Assembly: GCA_964020975.1 (NCBI GenBank)
Contig: OZ026620.1
Location: 72,356,600-72,420,599 of the forward strand
DNA: 64,000 bases
Direction: 5' to 3'
Source: Hermodice carunculata
Taxonomy: Eukaryota > Annelida > Polychaeta > Eunicida > Amphinomidae
Made by a program: the position numbers and the translations under genes. How positions within the stretch are numbered: position 1 is the stretch's first letter; each line of letters begins with the position of its first letter. The notes below the pieces were generated by a model, which was not told the DNA's origin, made no database searches, and was given only the letters and a program-made list of their open reading frames with translations. This document shows, piece after piece, positions 22,380 through 36,116 of this stretch.

Positions 22380-23380
22380 GGTGATTGTACTTTTGTCATT
22401 TTGCTTCCAAAATTAAACAGGTAAAAATAGCCCTAAACCGTGATACATAGTGGACCCTATGGCTACTGAAATGTACCGAAGAACAAGCACAATGGAGTCT
22501 TCATGGGTGCATACTGCTGAAAGTGAACACACACAAAAAAATAAAGTACCCAATAAGGTTATTGAATGATTGAAAAAAATATCTATACTCCTAGCTAATG
22601 CAAAGTGGATTTATGAATAAATTACCGATGTTTATCGTTCATGACAAACAGTTTTGTTTTTAATGACATCTTGATACACCAAGACATTGACTGTATGTTT
22701 TCCTTACATTGGCTGCCATTGGTAGGGTTCACTGATGGTTCCATCTTTCTTTATAACGTTTTTTACGATTTGAATAATCATTAAATGTCATTCAATGAAA
22801 ACGCGGTTAATACTTTCCAGCCTGCATCAACAATTTAGTGCCTATGAAGATTAAATCTGAAATTTGCTAATTAGGATAGTTTGTGCTTGCACGTTGTGTT
22901 TTCCTATTAAACCTAAGGCTGTGTTTCAATGCAAGAGTTTTTCTGGTCATGAGGAAGCAAAGTAGGCCAACTCTTACGAATCGCGCATGAGCATACTACC
23001 CCAACCCCCCCCCCCCCTTCGCCCAGCCTAGGAGCAACGCCTGGACAAGCTGTCCGATGTCGCTTTATTTAGAATTCTTTAATAATACACCATTCTGTAA
23101 ATTAACTTACTCGTTAATGTTTCCCTGGTTGTTTTTTGCGCCATTTTCATGTGTAAAATATAGCACACGTGCCTCAGCTTGGTCAAAGTAAATGCCCTTT
23201 TTTATACAGAACAAGCCCCGGACAGTGTCATTTCAAGAGTATTTTGACATATTTTGGTAACCTAGAAATCATGGGCCAGTGCTAACTCATTAAGGCCATC
23301 CCATGTGCCACACAGCATAAGCATCAGCAGTGGAGACATGCTGTCCATTTATGTTTGAATTCATTAAAGTTCTTTTCTCG
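22380..23380. other. No gene recognised
   Basis: Contains a C-homopolymer at about 23003-23018. No domain was seen in the short frames. Confidence 0.4.
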
Positions 23381-23389
23381 ATGCAGAAA

Positions 23390-24150
<761 letters not shown>

Positions 24151-24505
24151 TTAAGGTTGTACAGTGCATTAATTTTTTTTAGAGATGTGTGAGTTTCAAA
24201 AATCATGTAAACAGCTGTCATATAATCACATAACACGGCTTTCATTATAACCCGTTTATGCAAAAATATATGTGCATTGGTAGACTTGTAGATTTATGTA
24301 TGTATACAGACACATTATTGTCATAGAACCGGACAGTTTGTAATTGGCGTTGAGAGCTGATAATTAGTTTGAAATGTTTTCGTAATAAGTCAAGCTTTAG
24401 TACACATATAGGTAGGTCTACATACAAGTTTAATCTGTGCATGTGTGGGCATATGTGAGTGTGTGGGCATATGGGTATGTGGATGCATGTGTATGTACAT
24501 ATGTG

Positions 24506-24507
<2 letters not shown>

Positions 24508-24541
<34 letters not shown>
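24508..24541. repeat. (GT)n microsatellite
   Basis: GT array flanked by degenerate TGTATG repeats. Confidence 0.95.
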
Positions 24542-24546
<5 letters not shown>

Positions 24547-24989
24547 ACATGTGAGGATCATACAAAATACATTTTGTGTGGAAAAACAGTGAAGACTATG
24601 GGAACACATGCGACTATGTATGCATTTATATCAATGTATGCAAGGTATTGGAGCTCAGGCAGGTTACACATGATTTCCCTATGTAGATGAATGGGAGTAC
24701 ATATGTTTAAGTAACAATTTTCCAAGAGCATCCTGACATAAATGTGTTTTATTAAGTAACGTTTATAGAACTTGGCTCTATTAATTTTATCATCCTTTTA
24801 TGCGTATGGACCAGATACTATGGGACTTGATGTTCTAAGCCACTTATGATTGGAGGGGATACAAGTGCTCTATATGTGTAAACATATTAGCTGTTCTAAC
24901 ATGTCACATTAGAAGTATTGTTGTACAGGAAGAGGTAAAAACCATTTTGTTGTACGACGTCGTTGAGAATTGTTTCTTGTGTCATTCGG

Positions 24990-27045
24990 TCTCCTTTTGC
25001 AAGCAGCCGCAGCTGACATTTTTAGCAAGATTTGAATCTGATCCCTGTTAAAATGGTGTTTGAATTATTATAACTGGAACAAGCAGGAGGCCCGGCATTT
25101 TGTTAATTCAACTGATGTTCACTTTTTGAAGACTTGGATAAGGTAAACAAGATTAATATATACTTTTTTTTTTGAATTTGATTCAAAGTTTAGATATGTA
25201 AGATGTTATATTAAAACTGTTAATGATCAAACTCGAAGTGCATTCAGAAAATCAATGGAGATAGAAAGCTTTGGTACTCCTGAAGAAGAAACACAAACAA
25301 AAGAAATTAAATTAGAAGAATAAAACAGAGCATGGCACAAAAGGCGCAATATAAAGAAATAAACTCAGATGGTACGGGGGGGGGGGTGAACCCTCAAAAC
25401 AGTTTTGCACCTTGAAAAAAGGAATCATAATTATAATGAAATAAGGTAATAAATAAAATAAGATGTTAAGATTTAATAATCATTGGTCCAAAAACAAAGG
25501 AAGATAGACAGTTTTATACGTTGTCATCCAGCAGAGTTTCTGGAGGATGTGAAGAATTGGTAACATTTAATCAAGAATTTGAAGGGAAACTGAAAGAAAG
25601 TAAACTCTTGAATACTTTAAAATTACACCCTTACAATCTTATTTTGATCTGTTCTGATTACTGCATTTTATAAAGTGACGTTAGCCTTAACACAGCGACA
25701 TTATTTCTTTTCTTAGAAAAAAAGGACAAAGATATTAACCTGAAAAGAAGCGACTATTTCTCTCTTAAATCAGAACTTGAAAACTAGCAACTGAATGAAT
25801 AGCCTCAAGTATGAAGAAAACGCTTCCAAAACTTGTCCATGAAGACCAAACAGGACATTTACAAAAAGGTACATTTGGGAAAATATAAATAGAAGCATCA
25901 ATTTGATAAATTGTGGTGGTGAAAACGATGCCATAATCTTGCCAATTGGAGTCCTCCGCAGCACTGAATTTCTGGTAGCAAACAGTTTAAACCTAAGATG
26001 GACCACCAAATCAGTATCTTTACTTTGAATTGTGAAACAAGTACTTGGGACAAGAGAAACTTATCAGTAATTGGTAAGACTACCAGTATGAAATCTCCAG
26101 CTTAATCTCAAGTATTACATTTGGTTTCAGTTTTTACTTATCAACCTGCAAATTTAATAAAATTTTCTGAGACGCTGACTTTCAAATATATATATATATA
26201 TATATATATATGGAATAAAAATTCTGAAAAAATTAAGAGAAATTATTTGATTGCCCAAACGAAAAATGTGGACTAGGATTACCCTATATGGGGGTCACAG
26301 TTGTAAGCAATAAAACACGCATGGAAAAACAGGTAAGCGACTGAATTAACGTTTTCGTGTAAAGATTGTATCCTAAGCCAATTGCCATGTAAAGACAGAT
26401 ACATTTTGGATTATAATTTGCAAAGCATATGTATCACCTATTTGCGTAAGATGAAAAATAGATTTGGGTCAAAGAATTTATAGTCAAATGGTACTTAATT
26501 TTCATATAATACAGAATATTTAAAGAATCTGAACTGAAACACAGTGGTTTAAATTTCATATTAAGGTTAATGGCAAACCTGTTTGTTCATAAAAGTGGTA
26601 TGAAAAAGGCCTCAGTTTATTTCAGATTTATTATTCCATAATGGTCATTTTTGTCATATGACGGGTATGTTAAATATTAAATATAGTGACTTTCTTACTT
26701 ACAGAGATCTACTTTCCTTGTGGAATGGGAAGAAGAGCTCTTGAATTTCGAAATTATGTCTTCTCATATTGATGAAGATATGAATAGAATTCAAAAGATT
26801 GGCAAGGTTCCGCATTATGTGTTACCTGGACACGACAAATAAGCAAATGGTATACATAATTGAATACTCATTTACAAGAGGAAGAATCGTACAATTGTCT
26901 GAGTGTATATATCATGCAACTATAACCTCAGATTTCAGACGTTTTTACCTTCGATCAATTCATAGAATCAGTTGTACAAATGAAAAAAAAAAATTCAGGT
27001 GGAGAGCTATTGAAAATGACAAATGTACTGAAAACTGATGTTTTC
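24990..27045 (+). pseudogene. L1/Tx1-like LINE ORF2 remnant
   Basis: Same strand and order as the ORF1 remnant. Pieces: LIPVKMVFELL and RHFVNSTDVHFLKTW near 25040-25140 (post-endonuclease region, consensus 'g.GfWK.N.sLL.d'); LEKKDKDINLKRSDYFSLK near 25710-25770 (consensus 'i.LieKkgkD...wRpISLLN'); KKTLPKLVHEDQTGHLQKGT near 25815 (consensus 'lp.lIh.dQtGFikgR'); GLGLPYMG near 26270 (consensus GGLglPdl). Motifs A-C are not legible. Ends before about 27045. An old, dead copy of about 3.5 kb together with ORF1. Confidence 0.65.
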
Positions 27046-27439
27046 CCTTCATATACGACGAAAATGTCACTGTCATTCATTCAATTATCGTAATTCCCCT
27101 GTGTTTCAAACTTTATTTCACATAATCTGGATTGATTTGAAGTGCATCGCAACTTGGAACATGCGGGGTTCTCTGTTTTGGAGTTGAAGTCAAACTGGCG
27201 GGCACCTTGTGACTGTGGTGCCCTCTACTACCGAACCGTTGTTTTGCCTACAAAACAACTGAACGGTCGCAAAAATATTCTGCATACATCAGCTTGACCT
27301 TAATCTGCATGGTCAGTTATGTCATATTCATTGTCAAAACTTCGTAAGAAATTAATTACGCCCCTGGTACATGTGTCTTGCAAGCCTGCTTGCAAGGCCA
27401 CACTTGAGTTAGCCACCATTTGTAATTTGCATTCGGGTA

Positions 27440-27850
27440 CAAATTACCTCGCGGAACTTGCTGAATTCCGGTGTGATCTGTGGTCTGACATTTGTCGAGT
27501 AGCAAAACACAGATATACACGTGGTGCTGTGTTGCCGTATATATTACATTCGATTAAATTATAATTATTAAAGGTCTTAAATTTAGCATTACATCCATAA
27601 AACTATGATTAAATGATTGGACCAAGTGTAATACTTTCGCGTAACTTCGGTGAACTCCGGACACGCACGTGCTTTGAAATTTGTTGATCAACTTGACTTG
27701 AGCCAAGTCTACCACTGGCGGATATGCAGGTATACACGTGGTGTTTTGTTTGCCGTTGATTTTATATTTGGTTAAATCAGAATTATTACAGGTTTTTCAG
27801 CATTGCTGCCATCATGCTATGATTAAATTGAACCGAGACAAGAAATTGAA
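27440..27850. repeat. Diverged two-copy tandem duplication (about 215-bp unit)
   Basis: Unit 1 (about 27440-27640) and unit 2 (about 27645-27850) share, in order, TCGCG.AACTT...GAA(T/C)TCCGG, TATACACGTGGTG.TGTTGCCG (inexact), GATTAAA..(A)GAATTATTA-like and CTATGATTAAAT. Identity is moderate. No coding frame is conserved. Confidence 0.65.
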
Positions 27851-28006
27851 TTCGTCTGCATCCAAACATTTAACCGGTCGCATTGTGAGGCTGGGCGGGA
27901 TATGACGATCGACGCTCAGCACAACAGCTTCAAAAGTTCGGAAAAGAAATTTTCTGACGATAAACTGAGGAAAAGCAAGTATGGTACATATACTTGTTGT
28001 ACAGTA

Positions 28007-28007
<1 letters not shown>

Positions 28008-28077
<70 letters not shown>
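28008..28077. repeat. (AT)n microsatellite
   Basis: Near-perfect AT run of about 33 units. Another short AT run lies at 26188-26211. Confidence 0.95.
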
Positions 28078-28079
<2 letters not shown>

Positions 28080-28139
28080 AAGCATCAGTTTCCATTGGTA
28101 TACTGACAACCACTCAACTGTGAGAATTCCAGTCAGTTT

Positions 28140-29375
28140 ATTTATTTATTTATATGAATTTTTGTTTTTGATGGCAACTGTGTAAAGTATTCGACCTTCC
28201 CTTACAAACATTTGATAAGTTGTATAAAATATTACACACATAAAGGCACACACTGAAATGAAAACACAACACGGAATTTTTTGTTTTTGTTTTGAACTTA
28301 AAAAAATAAGCACCATTAAGCCATTAACCACCCCCCCCCCCCACCAAATAGAAATTAACTGCAAACATGTTTGCGTGATAAAACCTTTGGGATAATCAAA
28401 ACCTACTGTCATGCGAAAAGACATAGATAGATTTAGAATGAAGTCTTAAACAAAATGTTGACGTAATGAATTTTTAATCAGAAAGTCAGACTCTCTGATA
28501 CATGTATACCAAAACTGTGGGTTGAAGTAGTGATTAGACTATGGGTATTCTATCCTCTCATAAGTCAAAAATGGGTCACTAAGGTGGAAGACCCTTAATT
28601 TTTGGTAACATGGACGTACAGCATTATTGATAATTAATAGGATGAATTAGGTGAAATGATAGATGTTCAGGGTGTAAGATGGGAATTGCATAACACATCG
28701 TAGATTTACAACGATGACTAAGCAGCAATATACCAAATACGAGGGAACAGCAGACATTGGGGTCATTTGTAAACCTTGTTATTTATGTTTTCATAGTAAA
28801 CGTAAGTTCATATAATTTTGGTAAATGACGCCTATACGCAGTGAACATATATAGGACAATAGTGTACCTGTTTTGAATATCACCGTACAAAGTTAATCTT
28901 TTAACATTTCAAACTTTGCCCAAAACTTGTTGAAATTCATGCGACTGGCAAGATATAGCTTGTCGCCTTTCTTTCTCAATGGGAAAAAATGTGCGAAGAT
29001 GAACCGATTTTTCCACTGGTGTCGTGTGACTTCACGTTTTTCTGAAATATTTGATAAATAGTTCATTGGATATGTTGTGCTGTGAGCTGTGTTCTGCGAC
29101 TCACAGTTATAATGGAGCCTGAGTATGTTTATAAAGTTCCAGATTATATTCCAGTTTAATACCGATGTAGGTATACCTTCCTCCATTGCTGTAAACTTAG
29201 CTGACTGACATGTGAAGAGAACCAAACAGTGATAGGCCGACCATGTCTCTTTTAGCTTTGGCAAAACTGACAAAATTCGGGTTTTATGTGGTTAGGCATA
29301 TATGTTTTTGGAAACATTAAAGTCGGCAATTCATGACGAATATTTCAAAGGTTGAGAAGAAGGGGTTAAAAGCAC
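28140..29375. other. No gene recognised
   Basis: A 126-codon minus-strand frame (28893-29273) has ordinary composition but no recognisable domain. I cannot support it as a gene. Confidence 0.4.
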
Positions 29376-29379
29376 CAGT

Positions 29380-29960
29380 TGCCTTTACTGGGTGACTGCC
29401 TGTCTCAAGTCAGGAGTGAAATTTGTTTCTTCGCATTGGTATTGGAAGGTGAATGTTGATGTTTTTGTAACTGTTGCTGTCATTGTTGCCTTGGAATTTA
29501 TGAATGTGGATATTTTTTTTCTGATCTATCAGGTGTGGCAATAACCGGCAGGCAAGGGTTGGTACCTTACATGTATTCATTGCTGTGGTAGGCCATTCAG
29601 CACCAGGTGACGTCTGAAGTGATTATTAGTTGTGTGGACACCCTAGCTTATCCCTTCAAGAGTATTTTGTGACAACCCCATTTGTAAAATACATTATTAT
29701 CATATGTTTGCCATTTTTGGTGTGCCATTTTACATGTGATATTGATACGGATCACTCAACACTAGCTGATTACTGCTGATTGTGCGACCAAACTGCTTGC
29801 CAATGTTTGATCAGCGAAAATCTTGAGGAATGTTTGTCTGGTAGGTTTATGTCAAATAGCCAAATTTGCTTGATTTCCTTTTTAGTAAAAACAGTGCCGT
29901 ATAAGCTCAAGATTTGATGATATTTTGGAAGATAAATTTTGGTTGCTTGGTGTACTTGTT
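29380..29960 (+). repeat. Duplicated non-coding block, copy 1
   Basis: Shares with 35092-36060 a highly conserved 60-bp head (GGGTGACTGCCTGTCTCAAG, then TCAGGAGTGAAATTTGTTTC) and weaker blocks in the same order down to a donor-like CTG-GTAGGT at 29841 followed by CAAATAGC..AAATTTGCTT. Copy 2 is longer by about 400 bp. Function unknown; it could be a duplicated leader exon or an unclassified repeat. Confidence 0.7.
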
Positions 29961-30065
29961 TTTTACACTTAACCTCTTAAATAAGGTAACGTTAAGAGAG
30001 ATATGCTATTTATGTCTAAATAATATTTAAAGCACATGACATCTGGGCAAAACAAGCCAAACAAG

Positions 30066-30066
30066 G

Positions 30067-30146
<80 letters not shown>

Positions 30147-30147
30147 T
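30066..30147. repeat. (AC)n(AG)n microsatellite
   Basis: AC run changing sharply to an AG run. Confidence 0.95.
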
Positions 30148-30149
30148 AA

Positions 30150-31390
30150 ATAAAGAGGTTTTACAATTTACGCATGGTATAGGTTGATAATACTCCCATA
30201 ATACTCTATGCTTTTATGAAATGCCAGCTTGGATTCGTCTTTTGCCCTTATCCGCTTGATGACAAATATTGCTTACATATAGTGATGGAAAACCGCATTA
30301 AACCATTTAAAAACAACGTAATTTAGTCTGTTCGACTCATAGATCCAGTATCAAATAACAATCTGATTGCCCTTTATTGTTCTTTGGCTATGGTTCTTAC
30401 AACTGTGACATGGATCTTCAAACCGATCCACATTTTGTAATTTTGCAATGCAAACTATGCTTACATCTGCAATAAATTTATTGTGCTCAAATCCGAGGTT
30501 ATACCAAAGAATCCATATCCAGATGGGAATTTCTACATTCTAAATGGAGTAATATCAGGTTGACATGCAACTAATGTCTCCTCAATCAGAATATGCATAT
30601 GCCGTGGGCTGATTTCTCGCCACTTGTAGTAAAAATTTTAATTTTCTGCATAGTGTTCTGCAAAGAATGCTTGCAGTCACAATATATATAAGTTATTCAA
30701 ACTAAGTTTCAGAAGTGAAAATACTTACACAGCAATGTGTCACAACATATATAGGAATACAAAATGAAATACAAGTAGGAAACATGTTGGATCACAATGA
30801 CAATAAATGACAAGTTAGTAAATTATGACAAGCAATCTAACACGCCGGCGCAAAAAGACAATAGCAAGTACACAGATTAAGACACGTAATCTTACACCCA
30901 AAAGAAAAAGGACAATGCATATCAAGTAGACAAATCACGTGTTCATTTCCAGTGCCGTGGTACATGTATACACAAATTGGCACAGCACTGTATTTATCAA
31001 GTATGATTATATATGACCTTGACATGAAATGAAATAGCATCATGCATAAGGCACTTACTTGTGGTTCAATTGCCGGCTACATCTGGACCATTCATGACAA
31101 TATATTATTGCATTTGTAACACAATAGCATCTTTACATTATTTCAACAACTATCCAGCAAGTGCATGAAAATCAGCAAAGGTTGTACGCTCGCTCCAGTA
31201 ATTTTGAACATAACATTAATTGTACACATAGATACAAATACACTGAATGAATTATGGGGATTTTTTCCCTATAATTTGCACGTTTCGTTATTAAAATTTT
31301 ATATGATTTTTAATACGTGTATGTGATTATGTTTTTATTTACTCATTTTTAGGTGCAAATTTGGTCTCTTATTCTCTATATATCCTGGTG
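30150..31390. other. No gene recognised
   Basis: AT-rich; short frames only. Confidence 0.4.
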
Positions 31391-31399
31391 AATTATACT

Positions 31400-31486
31400 G
31401 TGATTTGTTAATCTGGCAGCCTTGTTAATCCGGCCAAATGACCAAAAACTGACGGTGCCAGATAAACGCGGCCTGACTGTATCATC
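31400..31486 (-). mobile_element. pogo/Tigger-like DNA-transposon end
   Basis: The minus strand starts ATACAGTCAGGCCGCGTTTA, followed by TCTGGCACCG and GGCCGGATTAAC repeats, which resembles the CAGT(C/A)AA..CTCG.TTATCCGG termini of TcMar-Tigger/pogo elements. No transposase is attached. Confidence 0.55.
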
Positions 31487-31504
31487 TTTGCGATAGAATG
31501 GCAT

Positions 31505-31620
31505 TTTCAAAATGTCCCTAAACGTTTGACAGTGGGGACATAGACATATCAATCAGTAGATATTTCCAAAATGTCACTAAACGTTTAACAGTAGGGACAT
31601 GGAAATATCAATCAGTGGCT
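31505..31620. repeat. Two-copy 58-bp tandem repeat
   Basis: TTTC(C)AAAATGTC.CTAAACG, TTT.ACAGT.GGGACAT and ATATCAATCAGT recur once, at an offset of about 58 bp, with few substitutions. Confidence 0.85.
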
Positions 31621-32229
31621 ATAGCTCCAAACATAGATACTGTTTGAAAGTATTTGTTAAAAATTTTTCATTTGTGTGAAAGAGTATTGTACCCATTGAA
31701 TTATCCATCACACTTTCTACAAATTATGAACTAGTCCTCCAGAAACATATGGTGCAATTGTATTTGATGCTTATTTATACAAATACATAGTCATAATTCA
31801 CGGATAATAAGTGTTCTGCGTGACAGTAAAATGAGCAAATGTGTTCTTTATGGAGAATAGTGAAAAAAAAATTCATATAGTATGATTCTGTCATCTCTTT
31901 CATTTTTTTAAATTATTTATTCAATAAGCTTCAATCAGCAGTACATCTAGATATTGAACATCAATGGAAGAAAACTAACGTTCAAGGAAAATAAAACATC
32001 ATAACACATTAAAACAAATATACCGACCAGGAAGAGTCAAACAGGTGATTACACCTATACAAGTTGACTCTCCGCCAATGATTGACGAGAAAGATGAGTA
32101 TAGCTCTCACTGCTTAATAATGGTAATGATTGATTGAAAAGGTAGAAAAGCACAAATATCTGTATATGAAATACAATAATAGTTCCTTCATGTTGGGATA
32201 ATTAGTGTAATACTTAAACATCGGTACTT

Positions 32230-34720
32230 TGAAAAACTTAAAATTTTAGCAGTCAATCATAGTAAAACTCTCCCTACACATTGGACAAAAACACTTACTC
32301 AGCCATGTGCACTTAATGGACCAGTCAAAATACTCTTGTTTCAAATTGCTGTAGTAAGTATTTAGTCGACATTTCAAAATGTGAACTGATGGAAAATCAC
32401 AGATATGGGAGGGTAAGAGGTTCCATAATCTACTCCATGAGACTATTGCTCTATATAATTTTGCTGTGTACTTGCATGAGCTTCTGAATGAGTTTTCCGA
32501 AAGCATTTGGAATCTTGTGCAAACAGGAGCATGGATGTACCGTTTGAGAAAGTAAGGGGTATGTTGTTTACATATAAATGTAACAGGAGGTGTCCTAAAA
32601 TAGACCCCTGAGGAAACCATATACACCAGGTTTCCTTTCAGAGTTGAACCCTTCTACTAAAACAAACTGCCTTCGACCGGTTAAAAAACTAGTGAACATA
32701 TTATTTAGATGACCATTAAAACCGAAGCTGTATAATTTGTGCAGTAATAGATGGTGGGGGCATAGAGTCAACGGCTCTCGTAAAATAAAGATACAATACA
32801 CCAACCAGAGTTGTCTTATTTAGATTGTCGCCAAATTTGGGGGGACAAAATCCACCTTTTGAGCAGCACAAGACCTACCTTTAGGAAAACCATGTTGAAA
32901 CTGATGGAATGTATTCTTAAGCCCATGAAACGTGTGTTTAAGAACACAGAGTGCCATCACTTTAGATACGATACGGAGTAATATGAGAACAGAGGAACGT
33001 GTGCAATATGGACAATAGTAATTCCATATGTATGTAGGTTAGACAGGGATAGGTTAGCTTATGGAGAGTAAAGAGTTCGGACTGCGGAATAGGGTATTGA
33101 CTACTAGGAAGTGGTTCTGGCCAAAAAGACACAAATACAATAGGTCTATAGTAATTAACATCTTCACGGTTCCTTTTCTTATGGACCAGAATTACGTTTG
33201 CCTCTTTCCAATGATATGGAATTTTATTCTGTTAAGTAGAATTTGTGAAAAAGGAATTTCAATGAAGGCGTAGTTCAGCTGCACATTCTTTCAAGATATG
33301 ACTGAAAAATATGTCAGTCCCAATGGCTTCGTTTAGGTCAAGGATTTTAAAGTATGTTCTTTGTAGCTTTAGTCGAGAATTTGGAGTGAGCCATTTTCGG
33401 ATCCAAAAAGGATTCAATTTCTGGGTAAGGCAAGGATTGACTATCGTGGTTGAAAGCAGAATAAAAAAAAAACAAAAACAAAAAACAAAAAAAACCCAAC
33501 AAACTCCCCCCCCCAAAAAAAACCTGACTGAAGACCCACGCTTCTGTGTCGGGGGTTGCAATTCCCTGTCCATACACTGTGATTATATGTGGTTTTCACA
33601 CTTGTTTATTACTCTGAAATACGACCAATAGCGTTTTAGATTTTCATATACTTCTCTTCTAAAAATGTCAATGTATACAGCGTGCTTGAGAGCAACCAAG
33701 TTTGTATATTATTTGTACGTTTACAGAGTTTGTTCATGCAGGTATTGAGAATGCATAATCTTACCTTTTCTGCCCATATCATTTTTGTAAGACAAGGGAC
33801 GAACCTCACTGTCTTTCTAAGGCAGAATGGTACTGCCACGCACGTTGACTCCGGGGATAAAATAATCCACAGCAGTTTACAAAAAGGTCTCACCAGTTGT
33901 GCCAGTTGTAGTCTCTATCATCTTCAAGACAAGCTGTTTCGAAAGCAACGAATGATCCGTGTTCATGCAAGCCACACCAGTCTGCTTTTTTGACGTTATA
34001 TACATAAGGTAGGATCTTAGTTTTCTTGCTAGGGTTGGGGTAGATAAGAAAGTCTAGTTGCAGATGATCGGATTGCAGAAGACAACTGGAAGCTCAAACG
34101 TCACAGATAAATTCTGGAAAGTTAGAAATATCTAGATCCAAGACGTTGCCAGAAGCATGAAAAACCCTGTGGCTATGTTGCTGTTTTGAATAATCATGAA
34201 TCGCATGTAAAAATCGAGCTCCTTTGTGATTGTAAGAAGGTTTGTATCTGACAAATTGATGGACGGCAAGTTGAAATCACCAAGGACGCATATATGGGGA
34301 TCGCTTGAAAACATCACATGCATCATACAGTGAATTGAGAACATTATTAAGGTCGAAGGTAAAGTCATCCTGTCCATTAGGACGGCGGTAGCACAACACA
34401 AGGGAAATCTTCTTAGATTTGTTAGGTCTTAGTTCGCACACCGTTATTTCACTGTCTCAATGATATGTCATGTCTTTGTAAACAAGGTACTAAGCTGTAA
34501 ATAGCTCTCACTTTACCGCCTGCTCTGCGATTGGGTTTATTTTTGCTAAGAATCATATAGCAGACAGGCAGGATCTATTATCACTAATATCAGACGAAAA
34601 CCAGGTTTCAGTTACTGCCACAACTTGTGGTTAATTAGAATTTACGAAAGCCTGGGTTGATATGATAACGTAGACCCCTTATTTTCAAAATATCTTCACA
34701 TGTTAAAGTAAAGGCATTTT
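32230..34720 (-). pseudogene. Old CR1-like LINE, endonuclease to C-terminus
   Basis: On the minus strand, from 34620 down: VAVTETWFSSDISD and ISLVLCYRRPNGQDDF, CVLGDFNLPSI (endonuclease GDFN), VLDLDISNFPEFI, SDHLQLDF (SDH motif). A linker region follows, then RT pieces: NREDVNYYRPI, (R)IVSKVMALCVLKHTFHGLK, FQHGFPKGRSCA, KLYSFGFNGHLNNMFTSFLT and GRRQFVLVEGF, and the C-terminal RAIVSWSRLWNLLPSHI. Many breaks; motif C is not legible. A 154-bp Naiad end has inserted between RT codons for YRPI and IVSK (32989-33142). An A/C-rich tract at 33468-33520 is another intrusion. Confidence 0.8.
32989..33142 (+). mobile_element. 5'-truncated copy of the Naiad 3' terminus
   Basis: Aligns without gaps over 154 bp to 15192-15345 with about seven substitutions (about 95% identity). 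It starts ACAGAGGAACG, ends CACAAATACAATA and lies in the same strand sense as the full element. It interrupts a minus-strand LINE RT, so it arrived later than that LINE. Confidence 0.9.
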
Positions 34721-35045
34721 GAAAATATAAGGGTTGTAGGATATCATTATAGATGGTATGACTCCCATGGCTGGGGTAGTATACTTCACAAAACAGTTTT
34801 TCGCAGTGGTGTGTTGAATAAAAATTAAAGGGCTGTGATAAATATTATGTTTTGCCAATGAAGCATTGCTGTTAGATCTGGAATCTGCATGAGGATATTA
34901 TCCATGTAACATATACCGCTTGTGCTTGGATTGCAAGTTCGTCTATATATCGTACCATTTGTTGTTGTTAAAATTTTCAAAATTATCGTTACATTCCACA
35001 TGGTCTTATTCAGGTTCCTTATCTGCTTACCGGGATCCTGAGTAG

Positions 35046-35053
35046 TATAAATA
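35046..35053 (+). promoter_or_regulatory. TATA-like box before duplicated block copy 2
   Basis: TATAAATA lies about 40 bp before the start of the conserved block. There is no counterpart in copy 1. Low confidence as a promoter in AT-rich DNA. Confidence 0.3.
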
Positions 35054-35091
35054 CATGTACTAACATGTTTTAATGATCTTTTGCCAGATTG

Positions 35092-36060
35092 CCTTTAATG
35101 GGTGACTGCCTGTCTCAAGTCAGGAGTGAAATTTGTTTCTTCACATTGGTATTGGAAGATAAATGTGGATGCTTTGGCAAAATCTGGAAACCCTTTGCTG
35201 TCATTGTTGGGTTTGGAATTTATGAATATGGATCATGTTTTTCTGTACTATTTAGTACATTATGCGGGTATTATATAGAGAACTATTTATATGCATTATA
35301 TTTGCCGGGCTACAATTTATGGTTAATCATGTGATACGTCCTCAAGTCAAAAGTCATCAATCAATGCTAAGAAACAAGTCACCAAATGTGCCGCCGTCGT
35401 TTGGAAATGTACTGTTTCATACAACTTGGAGGGGGCAAACAAACCCACTATGATTTGTATTTACTATGTTACAGCAAACAATAAACAATATACAAGATGA
35501 AAATCATGATGATTTTTCACCTATGATGTACAGAAACAACCTGTGCAAATAGTTCTGATTGGAATGCAGGAAGCACCAAAGAAATAAAAAAAAAACAGCA
35601 TTGTCACATTTGGTTGTCAAGTCAGATGTGCGGTGAAAAGGAACCCTTTGCTACGGTTCGTTTATCATCTATAGGGAAGTTGGTACCTGACTCTAAATCA
35701 ACTGATTGGTCAGGCCCGTGAATACCGGTGACATCTGACTCTTATTTATTGGCGTTGATACCCTCAGCTTATTCGCTGACAAACATTTTGTGACGAGCGT
35801 GCCAGTAAGGAGCATAATAGTCGTTCGTCCAACATGGTTCAATAGGGAACTTCTCTTGTGATACTTATGAATGCGACAAAACATTGGACCATTGACGCTG
35901 GTGGTGCGACAAGGTAAATTGAAAATCTTTTCAGAGCCGTCTTGGAGACGTTTTGTACGGTAAGTTTGTATCAAATCGCTAAACTTGCTTCACCATTAAC
36001 CAATCACTTCTAACCTTGCGATCCACTTATTTCTTGCAAACATATTAACGCTACTTAAGA
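35092..36060 (+). repeat. Duplicated non-coding block, copy 2
   Basis: Counterpart of 29380-29960, with an extra about 400 bp (35260-35680). After a second set of shared blocks (GGTGACATCTGA, CTTATT, TTTTGTGAC) it ends in a strong donor-like ACG-GTAAGT at 35960, followed by TATCAAATCGCTAAACTTGC, which matches copy 1 downstream of its own donor-like site. It points toward PKS gene B. Confidence 0.7.
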
Positions 36061-36116
36061 GCGTAGTTTTAATCTAAACTTGAGGTCTCATTTAAAGTCA
36101 TATTTAACATGTATAA

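Noticed and set aside
28893-29273. 126-codon minus-strand open frame
   Set aside because: No domain, no splice context and no repeat relation; could be chance in AT-rich DNA.
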